A stretch of DNA of 64,000 bases. Source: CATQHP01 sp965205595. Its GTDB lineage: Bacteria; Acidobacteriota; Terriglobia; Bryobacterales; UBA6623. The translations under genes were made by a program, and so were the position numbers. The notes below the pieces were generated by a model. That model was not told the origin of the DNA. It saw only the letters and a list, made by a program, of their open reading frames with translations, and searched no databases. The stretch is taken from contig CBDBHI010000092.1 of assembly GCA_965205595.1 (NCBI GenBank), positions 186,001 through 250,000 of the forward strand, in the 5' to 3' direction. Shown one piece after another: positions 53,833 to 62,743 of this stretch; the first letter of the stretch is position 1; each line of letters begins with the position of its first letter.

Positions 53833-54560
53833 CATGGGGTGTCCGGGCGCCTGCGAGCTACCTCGAATAGGGCGACACCGGCAGCGACGGAAACGTTGAG
53901 CGACGACACTTCTCCGACGAGCGCTATCCGTACTAAGAAGTCGCAGCGCTCGGCCGTCTTTTGGTGTAGGCCGGTGCCCTCGCTCCCCAAGACTAGGGCA
54001 CATCGAGGGTCGTACTCGATCTGGTGGTGGGGGTGCTCTCCTTTTTCGTCGAGCCCATATAGCCAGAATCCGGCGTCTTTGAGTTCATCCAACGCGCGGC
54101 CGATGTTCTTGACGCGCACAACCGGCAGGAACTCAAGCGCTCCGGCGGCGGCTTTTGCGACCGTCTCAGTCAGGCCGGCGGAGCGGCGTTCAGGGATGAC
54201 TACCGCCGCGGCGCCCGCGGCATTTGCTGTTCGAATGATGGCCCCGAGGTTGTGAGGATCCTCAACTCCGTCAAGCACAACAATCACGGCTCGATCACCC
54301 AGTTCGGCGATGACATCGGTCAATGTACGGTACTCGGCCTCGGCAACGATTGCAACGATTCCCTGATGATTGGCTGCTCCGGCGAGCTTGGTGAGGCCGG
54401 CAACAGCCGCAAAGCGCAGCGGGACTTTCTGTTTGCGGCACTCGTCGATGAGCGGCTGCAAGCGACGGTTCTTCGCGCCTTGAGCGACGATTACGCGGTC
54501 GATTTCCGTGCCTGCTCGCAAAGCCGCTTCGACCGCGTGAATTCCGATCAAGCGCCTCAT
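53832..54560 (-). CDS. rlmB: 23S rRNA (guanosine-2'-O-)-methyltransferase, RlmB-type
   Basis: A 242-residue SPOUT-class methyltransferase that 2'-O-methylates a guanosine (G2251 in E. coli) of 23S rRNA with SAM. The N-terminal RNA-binding domain opens MRRLIGIHAVEAALRAGTEI; the SpoU motifs are VVLDGVEDPHNLGAIIRTAN, ALVLGSEGTGLHQKT and SSLNVSVAAGVALFEVAR, which form the trefoil-knot SAM site. Length fits RlmB/TrmH group 3. It is monocistronic and convergent with the SDR. Confidence 0.92.
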   Translation of the reverse strand: MRRLIGIHAVEAALRAGTEIDRVIVAQGAKNRRLQPLIDECRKQKVPLRFAAVAGLTKLAGAANHQGIVAIVAEAEYRTLTDVIAELGDRAVIVVLDGVEDPHNLGAIIRTANAAGAAAVVIPERRSAGLTETVAKAAAGALEFLPVVRVKNIGRALDELKDAGFWLYGLDEKGEHPHHQIEYDPRCALVLGSEGTGLHQKTAERCDFLVRIALVGEVSSLNVSVAAGVALFEVARRRPDTP

Positions 54561-54641
54561 AACCCGTAACCCGCCGTTCGCGCGCTAGGCGCGCCACCCC
54601 GTCGTTGCGCTCGCCTCGTAATGTCGCACCTCCCACTCTCT

Positions 54642-54672
54642 CTTTCTTGTCACCCGTGGAGAAAAGCGGGCT
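54642..54672. repeat. Possible degenerate copy of palindrome P
   Basis: TTTCTTGTCACCCGTGGAG followed by AAAAGCGGGCT resembles the P family right half but has several changes. It lies just upstream of aroC. Confidence 0.35.
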
Positions 54673-54713
54673 ATAGCTATGATAGAGAATCACGTTGATT
54701 TAGAAGGATTTGC

Positions 54714-55886
54714 ATGCTCCGATTTGAAACTGCGGGGGAGTCTCACGGCGAGACTCTCGTCACAATCTTGACCGGGCTTCCGGCCGGTGTCCCGGTTGTG
54801 CTCGACCGCGTGAACCGCGAACTTTGGCGCCGCCAGCAAGGCTACGGCCGTGGCGGGCGTATGAAGATCGAGACCGACAAAGCTGACATTGTTTCCGGTG
54901 TTCGCCACGGCAAAACGATCGGCTCCCCGATTGCCGTACTGCTTCAGAACCGTGACTGGAAGAACTGGACCGAGGCGTTACCGGTCGAAGACGCCGACGG
55001 TGCCGGTGACAATGCGAAACCTATTACCCGCCCGCGTCCGGGGCACGCTGACCTCGCGGGCTGCATCAAATACAATTTCCCAGAGGCGCGTTACGTGCTC
55101 GAGCGCGCAAGCGCCCGCGAGACGACTTCGCGGGTCGCGGTTGGTGCGCTCGCGAAGCTGTTTTTGGGCGAGTTTGGGATTGAGATACTCAGTCACGTTG
55201 TGGCACTCGGCGACGTGAAGCTTGGGCGCAAGGCGTCTTGGGACGAGATCAAGGTGCTGGCGGCGAAGGACGAGGTGCTGCTGAACTGCGTCGACGAGGA
55301 GATCGAGCAGCGCATGAAGGCGATCGTCGACGACGCCTATAAAACCGGCGACACGCGAGGAGGCATCTTCGAAGTCGTGGTTCATGGCGCCCCGATCGGA
55401 TTGGGTTCACACATCACCTGGGATACTCGGCTCGACGGGCGTTTGGCGCAAGCGATCGTTTCGATGCAGGCGGTCAAGGGCGTCGAAGTCGGCCTCGCGA
55501 CTCTGGCGGCCGCATCGCCGGGCTCGGAAGTGCAGGACACGATTCACTACAACAAGACCGAGCGCAAGTTTTATCGCGGATCGAACAAGGCTGGCGGACT
55601 CGAAGGCGGAATGACGAACGGCCAAGATGTCGTCGTGCGCGGATTCCTCAAGCCCATCTCCACCTTGCGCCGTCCGCTGGAGTCCGTCGATCTTGAGACG
55701 CGCGAGCCTTCGGCGGCTGCTTACGAACGGTCGGACGTGGCGGTGGTTCCCGCCGCCGGAGTCATCGGCGAAGCGATGGTCGCGGTCGTTATCGCGTCAG
55801 CGTTTCTGGAGAAGTTTGGCGGCGATTCGCTAGGAGAAACACGTCGGAACTACGAAGGCTATATGGAGCAGGTGCGCCAGTTCTAG
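54714..55886 (+). CDS. aroC: Chorismate synthase
   Basis: Converts 5-enolpyruvylshikimate-3-phosphate to chorismate with reduced FMN. The 390-residue protein has LRFETAGESHGETLVTILTG at the N-terminus (His in GESHG is catalytic), the phosphate-site RRQQGYGRGGRMKIETDKAD, RPRPGHADLAG and the C-terminal GGMTNGQDVVVRGFLKPIST with RSDVAVVPAAGVIGEAMVA. AGAAGGA precedes the ATG. It acts directly after AroA, encoded separately at 35968. Length is in the usual 350-400 range. Confidence 0.97.
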   Translation: MLRFETAGESHGETLVTILTGLPAGVPVVLDRVNRELWRRQQGYGRGGRMKIETDKADIVSGVRHGKTIGSPIAVLLQNRDWKNWTEALPVEDADGAGDNAKPITRPRPGHADLAGCIKYNFPEARYVLERASARETTSRVAVGALAKLFLGEFGIEILSHVVALGDVKLGRKASWDEIKVLAAKDEVLLNCVDEEIEQRMKAIVDDAYKTGDTRGGIFEVVVHGAPIGLGSHITWDTRLDGRLAQAIVSMQAVKGVEVGLATLAAASPGSEVQDTIHYNKTERKFYRGSNKAGGLEGGMTNGQDVVVRGFLKPISTLRRPLESVDLETREPSAAAYERSDVAVVPAAGVIGEAMVAVVIASAFLEKFGGDSLGETRRNYEGYMEQVRQF

Positions 55887-55946
55887 CCCGTTGATGCAGA
55901 TCGGCTTCTGGCCCGATATGCTATTTCGCAGAGGTCCTCGCTCTTT

Positions 55947-57308
55947 ATGCCGCTAAATCTTTCTCCCGAACATCACGCTGAAGTCGACCAGTTCATGCAG
56001 GGCCTCGTTCGACGCAATCCAGGCGAGCCCGAGTTTCATCAGGCCGTGCGCGAAGTCGCGGAGTATCTAATTCCGTATACGCATGAGCACACCAAGTACC
56101 GCGATGCGCAGATCCTCGAGCGGCTTACCGAGCCGGACCGCAGTATCAGTTTCCGTGTCTGCTGGACAGACGACGAGGGCAATATTCGCACGAACCGCGG
56201 CTATCGCGTTCAGTTCAACAATGCTATTGGACCGTACAAAGGCGGACTGCGATTCCACAAGTCGGTTAATGCCGGCATTCTAAAATTCCTTGGATTCGAG
56301 CAGATTCTGAAGAACAGCCTGACCACGCTGCCGATGGGGGGCGGCAAGGGTGGCGCGAACTTCAACCCGAAGGGCAAGTCCGACGGTGAAGTGATGCGGT
56401 TCTGCCAGTCGTTCATGACAGAGCTGCACCGATATATCGGTGAAACGATTGACGTGCCGGCGGGCGATATTGGAGTTGGCGGGCGCGAAATAGGCTACCT
56501 CTATGGGCAATACATGCGGCTCAGCGGGACATTCGAAGGAGTATTGACCGGCAAGGGAGCTGAGTTCGGCGGCAGCTTGATACGGACGGAGGCCACTGGA
56601 TATGGGTTGGTCTATTTCATGAAGGAGATGCTGCGCACACGCAGTGACACTCTGGATGGAAAGACTTGCCTAGTTTCAGGATCGGGAAACGTGGCACAGT
56701 ACACGGTCGAAAAGCTCAACGAGTTGGGGGCGAAGGTCGTCTCGATGTCCGATTCCTCAGGATTCGTTTACGACAAAGACGGCATTGACGCCGAGAAGCT
56801 TGCCTGGATCATGGAGCTAAAGAACGAGCGACGTGGACGGATTGGCGAGTACGCGGAGCAGTTCGACTGCGAGTTCCATGCCGCGAAACGCCCCTGGGGC
56901 GTGCCGGCGGATCTCGCATTCCCTTGCGCGACCCAGAACGAAATCGATCGAGCGGACGCGGAAGGGCTGGTGGCGAACGGCCTGATCGGACTGGCGGAAG
57001 GTGCCAATATGCCGACGAAGCCGGACGCCATGGACGTGCTTCTCGAGGCAAAAATACTCTACGGGCCGGCCAAGGCTTCAAACGCCGGCGGTGTCGCGGT
57101 ATCAGGTTTCGAGCGCACGCAGAATTCGATGTTCTTGAGCTGGTCGCGCGGGGAAGTCGATCGACGGCTGCAGGAAGTGATGAAACAAATCCATCGGCAG
57201 TGCGCGCGTCACGGGCGCGACGGTGATTACGTGAATTATGTCGGCGGCGCGAATATAGCAGGGTTCGTCAAGGTTGCCGACGCGATGCTGGCGCTGGGAG
57301 TTGTCTAG
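55947..57308 (+). CDS. gdhA: Glutamate dehydrogenase (hexameric, NADP-type)
   Basis: Interconverts 2-oxoglutarate plus ammonium and glutamate. The 453-residue protein has the substrate and catalytic motif LTTLPMGGGKGGANFNPKGK (catalytic Lys), VPAGDIGVGGREIGYLYGQY, and the nucleotide-binding domain with LVSGSGNVAQYTVEKL. A GSGNVAQY P-loop and the subgroup style (GPYKGGLRFHKSVN) indicate the biosynthetic NADP type. It begins 60 bases after aroC, so read-through is possible. Its stop TAG overlaps the convergent sulfatase stop within the palindrome CTAG. Confidence 0.95.
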   Translation: MPLNLSPEHHAEVDQFMQGLVRRNPGEPEFHQAVREVAEYLIPYTHEHTKYRDAQILERLTEPDRSISFRVCWTDDEGNIRTNRGYRVQFNNAIGPYKGGLRFHKSVNAGILKFLGFEQILKNSLTTLPMGGGKGGANFNPKGKSDGEVMRFCQSFMTELHRYIGETIDVPAGDIGVGGREIGYLYGQYMRLSGTFEGVLTGKGAEFGGSLIRTEATGYGLVYFMKEMLRTRSDTLDGKTCLVSGSGNVAQYTVEKLNELGAKVVSMSDSSGFVYDKDGIDAEKLAWIMELKNERRGRIGEYAEQFDCEFHAAKRPWGVPADLAFPCATQNEIDRADAEGLVANGLIGLAEGANMPTKPDAMDVLLEAKILYGPAKASNAGGVAVSGFERTQNSMFLSWSRGEVDRRLQEVMKQIHRQCARHGRDGDYVNYVGGANIAGFVKVADAMLALGVV

Positions 57309-58870
57309 TTGGCGATGGTGATCGCGTCGCTGTCGTTGTAGCCTAGGCGGGCGGAGATGGCTTTTAGCTTCTCCCCTTTTTTTAGGGTTACAGCGCCGTC
57401 GTAGAGCAGCCAGTGATCACCCTCGGCGATCTGGTAAGCGAGCGAGGCACCTTCGGTTTCGGAGCTTAGCGTGACACTGATCGCGCCGTCCGCACTCGGT
57501 GACTTTTTAGCCACCGGTCTTGCGGCGGTCTCTCGCTCACCAGTTGGGTACATCGTGCGGTTCAACTCAGGCTCGGGGATCAGGCCGTGGTCGTTGGTTC
57601 GCTTCATCCAGGCAATCAGTTCGTCTCGCAGCTCGCTGAGGTTTGCGGCGTAGCGGCTGTCGGCAGCCAGGTTGTGCATTTGATGCGGGTCGGCCAGGAC
57701 GTCGTAGAGCTCCTCATGGGGTTTGCTGTCGGCCATGAACGGACCCGTGAGATGGTCAAGCTTGCCCTCGTCCTTAAGCCGGCCTAGCTCTTGATAGATC
57801 GGGCCCTGGCTGGGTGTGCGCATGAACTGAACCCATGGTTTGTGAGATTCAAAGTTCCGCAAGTAGAGGTAGCGGCTGTCGCGCACAGCGCGGATCATGT
57901 CGTATTTCTCGTCCATGCGGTCACGGGCATGGTAGAGATATTTGGGCTTCGGGCCTTGGTTGTCGCCGACGATGATGCGGCCGTGCATGTGGTCCGGCGG
58001 AGTGCCGCCGGCTATGTCGATCATGGTCGGGGCGAGGTCTAGAAACTGGACGAGGTCCGTGCGGATGGTGCCCGGCTTGACCTTTTCGGGCCAGCGAACG
58101 ATTAGCGGAACCTTTAGCCCCGAGTCGTAGGGCCAGCGCTTGGCACGTGCGAGTCCTACCCCGTGGTCACCCCAAAAAACGACTACGGTTTCGTCGGCGA
58201 TGCCGGCATCTTCGAGTTCTTTGAGCATCTTGCCGATGGTTACGTCGGTCTGCGTGACGACGTCGTAGTAGGCCGCCCAGGCCTCCCTGACTTTCGGCGT
58301 ATCGGGGTAGTAGGGCGGCAACAGTAGGAGCGAGGCGTCGTGAATTTTGTTTGCGGCGTTGGCGGCACGGGCGGCGAATTGGCGTCTGACCGAGCCTTCG
58401 TGAGAGCTGTTGTAGTTGAAGACCGCGAAGAACGGTTGGTCTTTATTGGGGCGATTTTTCCAGTGGGCTTGGCGGCCAGACTCGTCCCATGCGGTTATCG
58501 GTGTCTGGAAGTTGTAGTCGGTTTTTGCGTTGTTGGTGGTGTAGTAGCCCAGACGGCGGAGGTATTCGGGGAAGGCTTTGACGAAGGCGGGCGGCACCAT
58601 GTCGGAGCGCATGTGTTGCGTCCCGATGGAGGTCGGGTACATGCCTGTGATGATTCCCGAGCGGGTCGGCGCACAGACTGGCGCGTGCGAGTAAGCGTTT
58701 AGGAACGTAACGCCTTCGCGCGCCAGGCGGGCAATATTGGGCGTTTTCGCATAGGTGTCGTATGGCTGAACTTCTTGGCCGGTGTCTTCGATCGACAGCC
58801 ACAAGATGTTAGGCGGCTTGGCCGAAGCCGTAAGCACGAGCCCTGTGAATAACAGGACGACGGATTTCAT
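57305..58870 (-). CDS. Exported sulfatase
   Basis: A 521-residue type I sulfatase with a signal peptide (MKSVVLLFTGLVLTASA). The active-site signature is APVCAPTRSGIITGMYPTS, in which Cys is converted to formylglycine; the first metal-site motif is NILWLSIEDTG, with Glu-Asp instead of the common Asp-Asp. WGDHGVGLARAKRWPYDSGL and VPLIVRWP supply further ligands. The C-terminus carries an extra beta domain (GASLAYQIAEGDHWLLYDGA). ATG 58870 lies two bases after the HEAT-repeat gene, indicating coupling. The substrate is probably a sulfated glycan; a sulfatase-maturase is not in the window. Confidence 0.92.
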   Translation of the reverse strand: MKSVVLLFTGLVLTASAKPPNILWLSIEDTGQEVQPYDTYAKTPNIARLAREGVTFLNAYSHAPVCAPTRSGIITGMYPTSIGTQHMRSDMVPPAFVKAFPEYLRRLGYYTTNNAKTDYNFQTPITAWDESGRQAHWKNRPNKDQPFFAVFNYNSSHEGSVRRQFAARAANAANKIHDASLLLLPPYYPDTPKVREAWAAYYDVVTQTDVTIGKMLKELEDAGIADETVVVFWGDHGVGLARAKRWPYDSGLKVPLIVRWPEKVKPGTIRTDLVQFLDLAPTMIDIAGGTPPDHMHGRIIVGDNQGPKPKYLYHARDRMDEKYDMIRAVRDSRYLYLRNFESHKPWVQFMRTPSQGPIYQELGRLKDEGKLDHLTGPFMADSKPHEELYDVLADPHQMHNLAADSRYAANLSELRDELIAWMKRTNDHGLIPEPELNRTMYPTGERETAARPVAKKSPSADGAISVTLSSETEGASLAYQIAEGDHWLLYDGAVTLKKGEKLKAISARLGYNDSDAITIAN

Positions 58871-58872
58871 TG

Positions 58873-59469
58873 TTACTGACATTCGCGGTAGGGGCACGGC
58901 CTTTCACCGAGGGTCCAGAGGGCGTGGCGAGCGACTCGCTGAACGTAGTCGAATTCGTCGTCGAGGACCTGTTTGAGTGCTTCAGTTGCTGCCGCGGCGT
59001 CGGGACCAAGCGCGTCTAGGGCGTGGATGGCTTGCAGGCGGGCAGCGCGATTGGGGTGTGAGAGCAGCTTCGCTAGGACGGGTATTGCCTCGTCGCCGCG
59101 GCCCAGCTTTGCCAACGCGAAGGCGGCCCAGGCTTGGACTTCGGGGGTGTCGTCGGAGAGTGCCGCTTGCAAAGAGCGACTGGCGGGTTTTGCACGAGAG
59201 CCCATTTGCCCGGCGGCTACGACGGCCCAGTAGCGAACCGCGCTGTCTTCGTGGGAGAGGGCGGCGAAGATTGCCTTGGCGGCTCCAGGTTGGTTGGCGA
59301 TCGCCATTTCGCCGATTGAGCGGGCTGCGATTAAGCGGTCGAGGCGTTCAGTCGAAGCGAGGTCTGACTGCCACTGAGCTAGGGTCTTGCCGAGATGGGG
59401 CTCGTCTTTGGCGGCGAGGGTTGCCAGGGCCAGCAGGACGCAACCTAAGAGGTGGAGTCGAGTGCGCAT
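58873..59469 (-). CDS. Exported HEAT-repeat protein
   Basis: A 198-residue protein with a signal peptide (residues 1-20, ending LATLAA) and about four HEAT/PBS-lyase-like repeats: RLIAARSIGEMAIANQ, SAVRYWAVVAAGQMG, PEVQAWAAFALAKLGRGDEA and RAARLQAIHALDALGPDAA. Such domains are frequently fused to the C-terminus of secreted sulfatases or encoded next to them, as here (two-base gap). It probably acts as a binding module for the sulfatase or its substrate; this is inference from context. Confidence 0.8.
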   Translation of the reverse strand: MRTRLHLLGCVLLALATLAAKDEPHLGKTLAQWQSDLASTERLDRLIAARSIGEMAIANQPGAAKAIFAALSHEDSAVRYWAVVAAGQMGSRAKPASRSLQAALSDDTPEVQAWAAFALAKLGRGDEAIPVLAKLLSHPNRAARLQAIHALDALGPDAAAATEALKQVLDDEFDYVQRVARHALWTLGERPCPYRECQ

Positions 59470-59831
59470 TGTAGATCCTCGATTGTAGCGCTTCTTCGAG
59501 TCGGTTGTTGGGCTCGAAGGTGGCCAAAAATTGGGTTTGTTTTGGCTTTGTTTTGGCTTTGTTTTTTGGCTTGGCGTGTTTTGAAGTGTGAGCTTAAATG
59601 GTTTAGTTTGTGTACGTTACGCCGTTGACTCCAGTAGGGGAATTGGGTTTGTTTCGCATTTTTTTATTACTTTGCGATTTGTTAGATGGCTTACGGATAG
59701 GTCATTTTTGGGTCAAGAGTGGACAGCGTTCGAGCGCTCCGTTTTTTGCTTGCAGTTTGCATCTGGACGATTCGCTTTTACGATAGCAGGGCTGTCAAGA
59801 GGTAGAACGCTTGAGGGGGCCCGAATCAATC

Positions 59832-59860
59832 TTGACAGGAACGTACAGTATTGCTAATCT
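59832..59860 (+). promoter_or_regulatory. suf operon promoter
   Basis: Perfect -35 TTGACA (59832-59837), 17-base spacer and -10 TAATCT (59855-59860). Transcription would start near 59867, 70 bases before sufB. Confidence 0.7.
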
Positions 59861-59876
59861 GGCACTTGGAGCAATT

Positions 59877-59892
59877 TATACAATGGTGTATA
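59877..59892. promoter_or_regulatory. Palindrome at the start of the suf transcript, candidate operator
   Basis: TATACAATGGTGTATA has inverted arms TATAC and GTATA around six bases and sits about +10 to +26 relative to the predicted start. A repressor bound here would block transcription; an Rrf2/IscR-type iron-sulfur sensor is one possibility, not shown. Confidence 0.4.
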
Positions 59893-59936
59893 GATTGACT
59901 ACCACCCATTCGTGGGGCTAGGTTGGAACGGGCACT

Positions 59937-61385
59937 ATGAGCACTGCAACAAACGAACTCGAAGTCATTGCTAATCAAGAGTATAAGTACGGTTTTGTCA
60001 CCGATGTCGAACAGGACACGCTAGCTCCTGGGCTGACGGAAGACACGGTCCGGTTTATCTCCGCTAAGAAGGACGAGCCGGAATGGCTGCTGGAGTGGCG
60101 GCTGAAGGCATTCGCGCTGTGGCAAAAGATGAACGAGCCGACCTGGCCGAATGTCCACTACCCCAAGATCGACTACACCTCTATTTCGTATTACTCGGCG
60201 CCGAAGAGCGACGCCGATAAGCCGAAGAGCTTGGACGAGGTTGACCCGGAGCTGCTGGCGACCTACGAGAAGCTTGGCATTCCGCTGGAAGAGCGGGCGG
60301 CGCTGGCCGGCGTTGCCGTAGACGCAGTATTTGACAGCGTTTCGGTGGCCACGACTTTTCGGGCGCAGTTGGCCGAAGTCGGGATCATCTTCATGCCGAT
60401 CTCGGAGGCGGTGCAGGAGCACCCCGAGTTGGTCAAGAAGTACATGGGGTCGGTCGTACCTCAGTCGGATAACTTCTATGCCGCGTTGAACTCGGCAGTG
60501 TTTTCTGACGGCAGCTTTGTGTACATCCCAAAAGGCACTCGCTGCCCAATGGAGCTGTCGACGTACTTCCGCATCAACGCGATGAATACGGGGCAGTTCG
60601 AGCGGACGCTGATCGTTGCGGAAGAGGGCAGCTACGTGAGCTACCTGGAGGGCTGCACGGCTCCGATGCGTGACGAGAATCAGTTGCACGCCGCGGTCGT
60701 CGAGCTAGTTGCGATGGACGACGCGCAAATCAAGTATTCGACGGTGCAGAACTGGTATCCGGGTGACAAAGACGGCAAGGGCGGGATTTACAACTTTGTG
60801 ACCAAGCGCGGCGCTTGCCGCGGTAAGAATTCGAAGATCTCTTGGACGCAGGTCGAAACGGGTTCGGCGATCACTTGGAAGTATCCGAGTTGCATCTTGA
60901 TCGGCGACAACTCGGTCGGCGAGTTTTATTCGGTAGCGGTGACGAACAACCATCAGCAGGCCGATACCGGGACGAAGATGATCCACATCGGCAAAAACAC
61001 GACGTCGACAATCATCTCGAAGGGAATTTCGGCGGGTGTCTCGGACAACTCTTACCGGGGCTTGGTGAAGATCATGCCTGGGGCGGAGGGTGCCCGGAAT
61101 TTCTCGCAGTGCGACTCGATGCTGATGGGCGACCGCTGTGGGGCGCATACGTTCCCGTATTTGGAAGTGAAGAACAAGACGGCGCAGGTCGAGCACGAGG
61201 CGACGACTTCGAAGATTGGCGAGGATCAAATTTTTTACTTGAACCAGCGCGGGATCGAGACCGAGGATGCGGTTTCGATGATCGTGAATGGTTTTTGTAA
61301 GGAAGTTTTTCGGGAGTTGCCGATGGAGTTCGCGGTTGAGGCTCAGAAGTTGCTGGGTGTGAGTTTGGAAGGCAGCGTGGGCTAG
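59937..61385 (+). CDS. sufB: Fe-S cluster assembly scaffold SufB
   Basis: Scaffold subunit of the SufBC2D complex on which Fe-S clusters are built. The 482-residue protein shows EWLLEWRLKAFALWQKMNEP, VPQSDNFYAALNSAVFSDGS, YIPKGTRCPMELSTYFRINA, SYLEGCTAPMRDENQLHAAV and SWTQVETGSAITWKYPSCIL; conserved Cys residues (GCTAP, RCGAHT region CSQCDS-like) are present. It is first after a strong promoter. Downstream come an antitoxin and a toxin gene before sufC, an unusual interruption. Confidence 0.96.
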   Translation: MSTATNELEVIANQEYKYGFVTDVEQDTLAPGLTEDTVRFISAKKDEPEWLLEWRLKAFALWQKMNEPTWPNVHYPKIDYTSISYYSAPKSDADKPKSLDEVDPELLATYEKLGIPLEERAALAGVAVDAVFDSVSVATTFRAQLAEVGIIFMPISEAVQEHPELVKKYMGSVVPQSDNFYAALNSAVFSDGSFVYIPKGTRCPMELSTYFRINAMNTGQFERTLIVAEEGSYVSYLEGCTAPMRDENQLHAAVVELVAMDDAQIKYSTVQNWYPGDKDGKGGIYNFVTKRGACRGKNSKISWTQVETGSAITWKYPSCILIGDNSVGEFYSVAVTNNHQQADTGTKMIHIGKNTTSTIISKGISAGVSDNSYRGLVKIMPGAEGARNFSQCDSMLMGDRCGAHTFPYLEVKNKTAQVEHEATTSKIGEDQIFYLNQRGIETEDAVSMIVNGFCKEVFRELPMEFAVEAQKLLGVSLEGSVG

Positions 61386-61396
61386 GAGGTCGTCTG

Positions 61397-61669
61397 ATGA
61401 ACGTGAAGCTTACGTTGGAGCAAGAAGCGCTGGTCAAGCAACAGCTAGACAACGGTCACTTCGAAACTGCCGGCGATGTGGTCGAGGAAGCATTCGAGCT
61501 GCTTCGAGCCCAGGATCAGCTTCGCCGTGATGTACGGAAGGGCTTTAAACAGATTGAAGGAGGCGAATACATCGAAATCCGAGACGGGGACTTTGACGAA
61601 CTGGCCCGCGGCATCGAACAACGCGGTATGCACCGTTTGGAGAACGATCGCGCGGCTCTGCAGAAGTGA
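61397..61669 (+). CDS. parD: ParD-like antitoxin
   Basis: A 90-residue protein. The N-terminus (MNVKLTLEQEALVKQQLDNG, HFETAGDVVEEAFELLRAQD) matches the ribbon-helix-helix DNA-binding region of ParD/CopG-type antitoxins, and the acidic tail (GGEYIEIRDGDFDELARGIE) is the toxin-binding part. It starts 11 bases after sufB and overlaps the toxin start by four bases, the usual antitoxin-toxin order. Such antitoxins repress their own promoter, so it might also influence suf transcription; no ParD operator was identified. Confidence 0.87.
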   Translation: MNVKLTLEQEALVKQQLDNGHFETAGDVVEEAFELLRAQDQLRRDVRKGFKQIEGGEYIEIRDGDFDELARGIEQRGMHRLENDRAALQK

Positions 61670-61977
61670 GCTTGGTCCGGTTTGCTCCCGCTGCGGCGGA
61701 TGACTTGGATGCACTATGGATTTACATCGCGAAAAACGGCAGTCGGGAGGCGGCGAACCGTCAGTTGGGCCGCGTTTTTTCGGCAATCGACACGGCCTCA
61801 AATGCGCCTGGAATCGGTCGAGGACGAGACGAGCTGGAAATTGGATGTCGCGGACTTCCTGTTCGAAGTCTGATCGTGTTTTATCGTGCGATCGAGGGTG
61901 GAATCGAAGTTTCGCGAGTGCTTGATGGGCGCCGCGACATTGAAAGAGTTTGGAAGAAGAGCGAAGAAAATGCTTGA
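61666..61977 (+). CDS. parE: ParE/RelE-superfamily toxin
   Basis: A 103-residue toxin: VRFAPAAADDLDALWIYIAK (ParE N-terminal helices), GIGRGRDELEIGCRGLPVRS and the strand pair LIVFYRAIEGGIEVSRVLDG with RRDIERVW at the end, all typical of the ParE branch (gyrase poisons) of the RelE/ParE fold. GTG at 61666 overlaps the antitoxin TGA. Its 3' end overlaps the sufC start by eight bases, so the toxin and sufC are translated from one message. Nothing suggests inactivation. Confidence 0.87.
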   Translation: MSLVRFAPAAADDLDALWIYIAKNGSREAANRQLGRVFSAIDTASNAPGIGRGRDELEIGCRGLPVRSLIVFYRAIEGGIEVSRVLDGRRDIERVWKKSEENA

Positions 61978-62740
61978 AGTTAAAGATTTACATGTAAGCG
62001 TTGAGGACAAAGAAATCCTCAAGGGCATCAGCCTATCCGTAGGCAAGGGCGAAGTACACGCCATTATGGGGCCCAACGGGTCTGGTAAGAGTACGTTGGC
62101 TTCGGTGCTGGCGGGGCGTGACGGCTATCAAGTCACCGCCGGGTCAGCCACCTACAAGGGCGAAGACTTGCTCGAGATGGCCCCCGAGATTCGCGCCCGC
62201 GAGGGCGTTTTCTTGGCCTTCCAATATCCGGTGGAAATTCCGGGCGTGACGAATATGTACTTCCTGCGCGAGGCGCTCAACTCGATGCGCAAACATCGCG
62301 ACGAGGAAGAGCTTTCGGCGGGCGAGTTCCTAAAAGTCGTTCGCGAGAAGATTGAGCTGCTTGGCATGGATCAGTCGATGCTCAAGCGCGCCGTCAACGA
62401 AGGGTTTTCGGGCGGCGAGAAAAAACGCAACGAGATTTTCCAGATGTCGGTTTTGGAGCCGACATTGGGGATTCTCGACGAGACCGATTCCGGGCTCGAT
62501 ATCGACGCCCTGAAGGTGGTCTCGGACGGCGTCAATCGGCTGCGTTCCGACGAGCGTTCGTTCGTTGTCGTGACGCATTACCAGCGCTTGCTCGACTACA
62601 TTGTTCCCGATTTCGTACACGTTTTGGCCGACGGCAAGATCGTCAAGTCGGGCGATAAGTCGTTGGCGCTTGAGCTTGAAGAAAAGGGCTACGGCTGGAT
62701 CGAAGAATTGGCCGCGAACCCCGAGTTGGTGGGAGCTTAG
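61970..62740 (+). CDS. sufC: Fe-S cluster assembly ATPase SufC
   Basis: ABC-type ATPase of the SufBCD complex. The 256-residue protein has Walker A GPNGSGKSTLASVLAG, the Q-loop LAFQYPVEIPGVTN, signature FSGGEKKRNEIFQM, Walker B LGILDETDSGLDIDALKVVS and the H-loop VVTHYQRLLDYI. ATG 61970 (MLEVKDLHVSVEDKEILKGI) begins inside the last codons of the toxin gene; longer frames from 61886 lie within the toxin. The ribosome site (GGAAGAAGAG) therefore lies in toxin coding sequence, making sufC expression depend on passage through the toxin gene. Confidence 0.95.
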   Translation: MLEVKDLHVSVEDKEILKGISLSVGKGEVHAIMGPNGSGKSTLASVLAGRDGYQVTAGSATYKGEDLLEMAPEIRAREGVFLAFQYPVEIPGVTNMYFLREALNSMRKHRDEEELSAGEFLKVVREKIELLGMDQSMLKRAVNEGFSGGEKKRNEIFQMSVLEPTLGILDETDSGLDIDALKVVSDGVNRLRSDERSFVVVTHYQRLLDYIVPDFVHVLADGKIVKSGDKSLALELEEKGYGWIEELAANPELVGA

Positions 62741-62743
62741 TCG

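Larger units (their letters stand above)
59470..59936. other. Long intergenic region upstream of the suf operon
   Basis: 467 bases. The first part holds T-rich tandem units (TTTTGGCTTTG three times, about 59536-59570). The middle carries an 89-codon T-rich frame (59588-59857) judged non-coding. The last 110 bases hold the suf promoter and a palindrome. No RNA gene was seen. Confidence 0.5.

Noticed and set aside
59588..59857. 89-codon ORF in the suf upstream region
   Set aside because: It reads T-rich intergenic DNA, ends inside the promoter, has no ribosome site and shows no family pattern.
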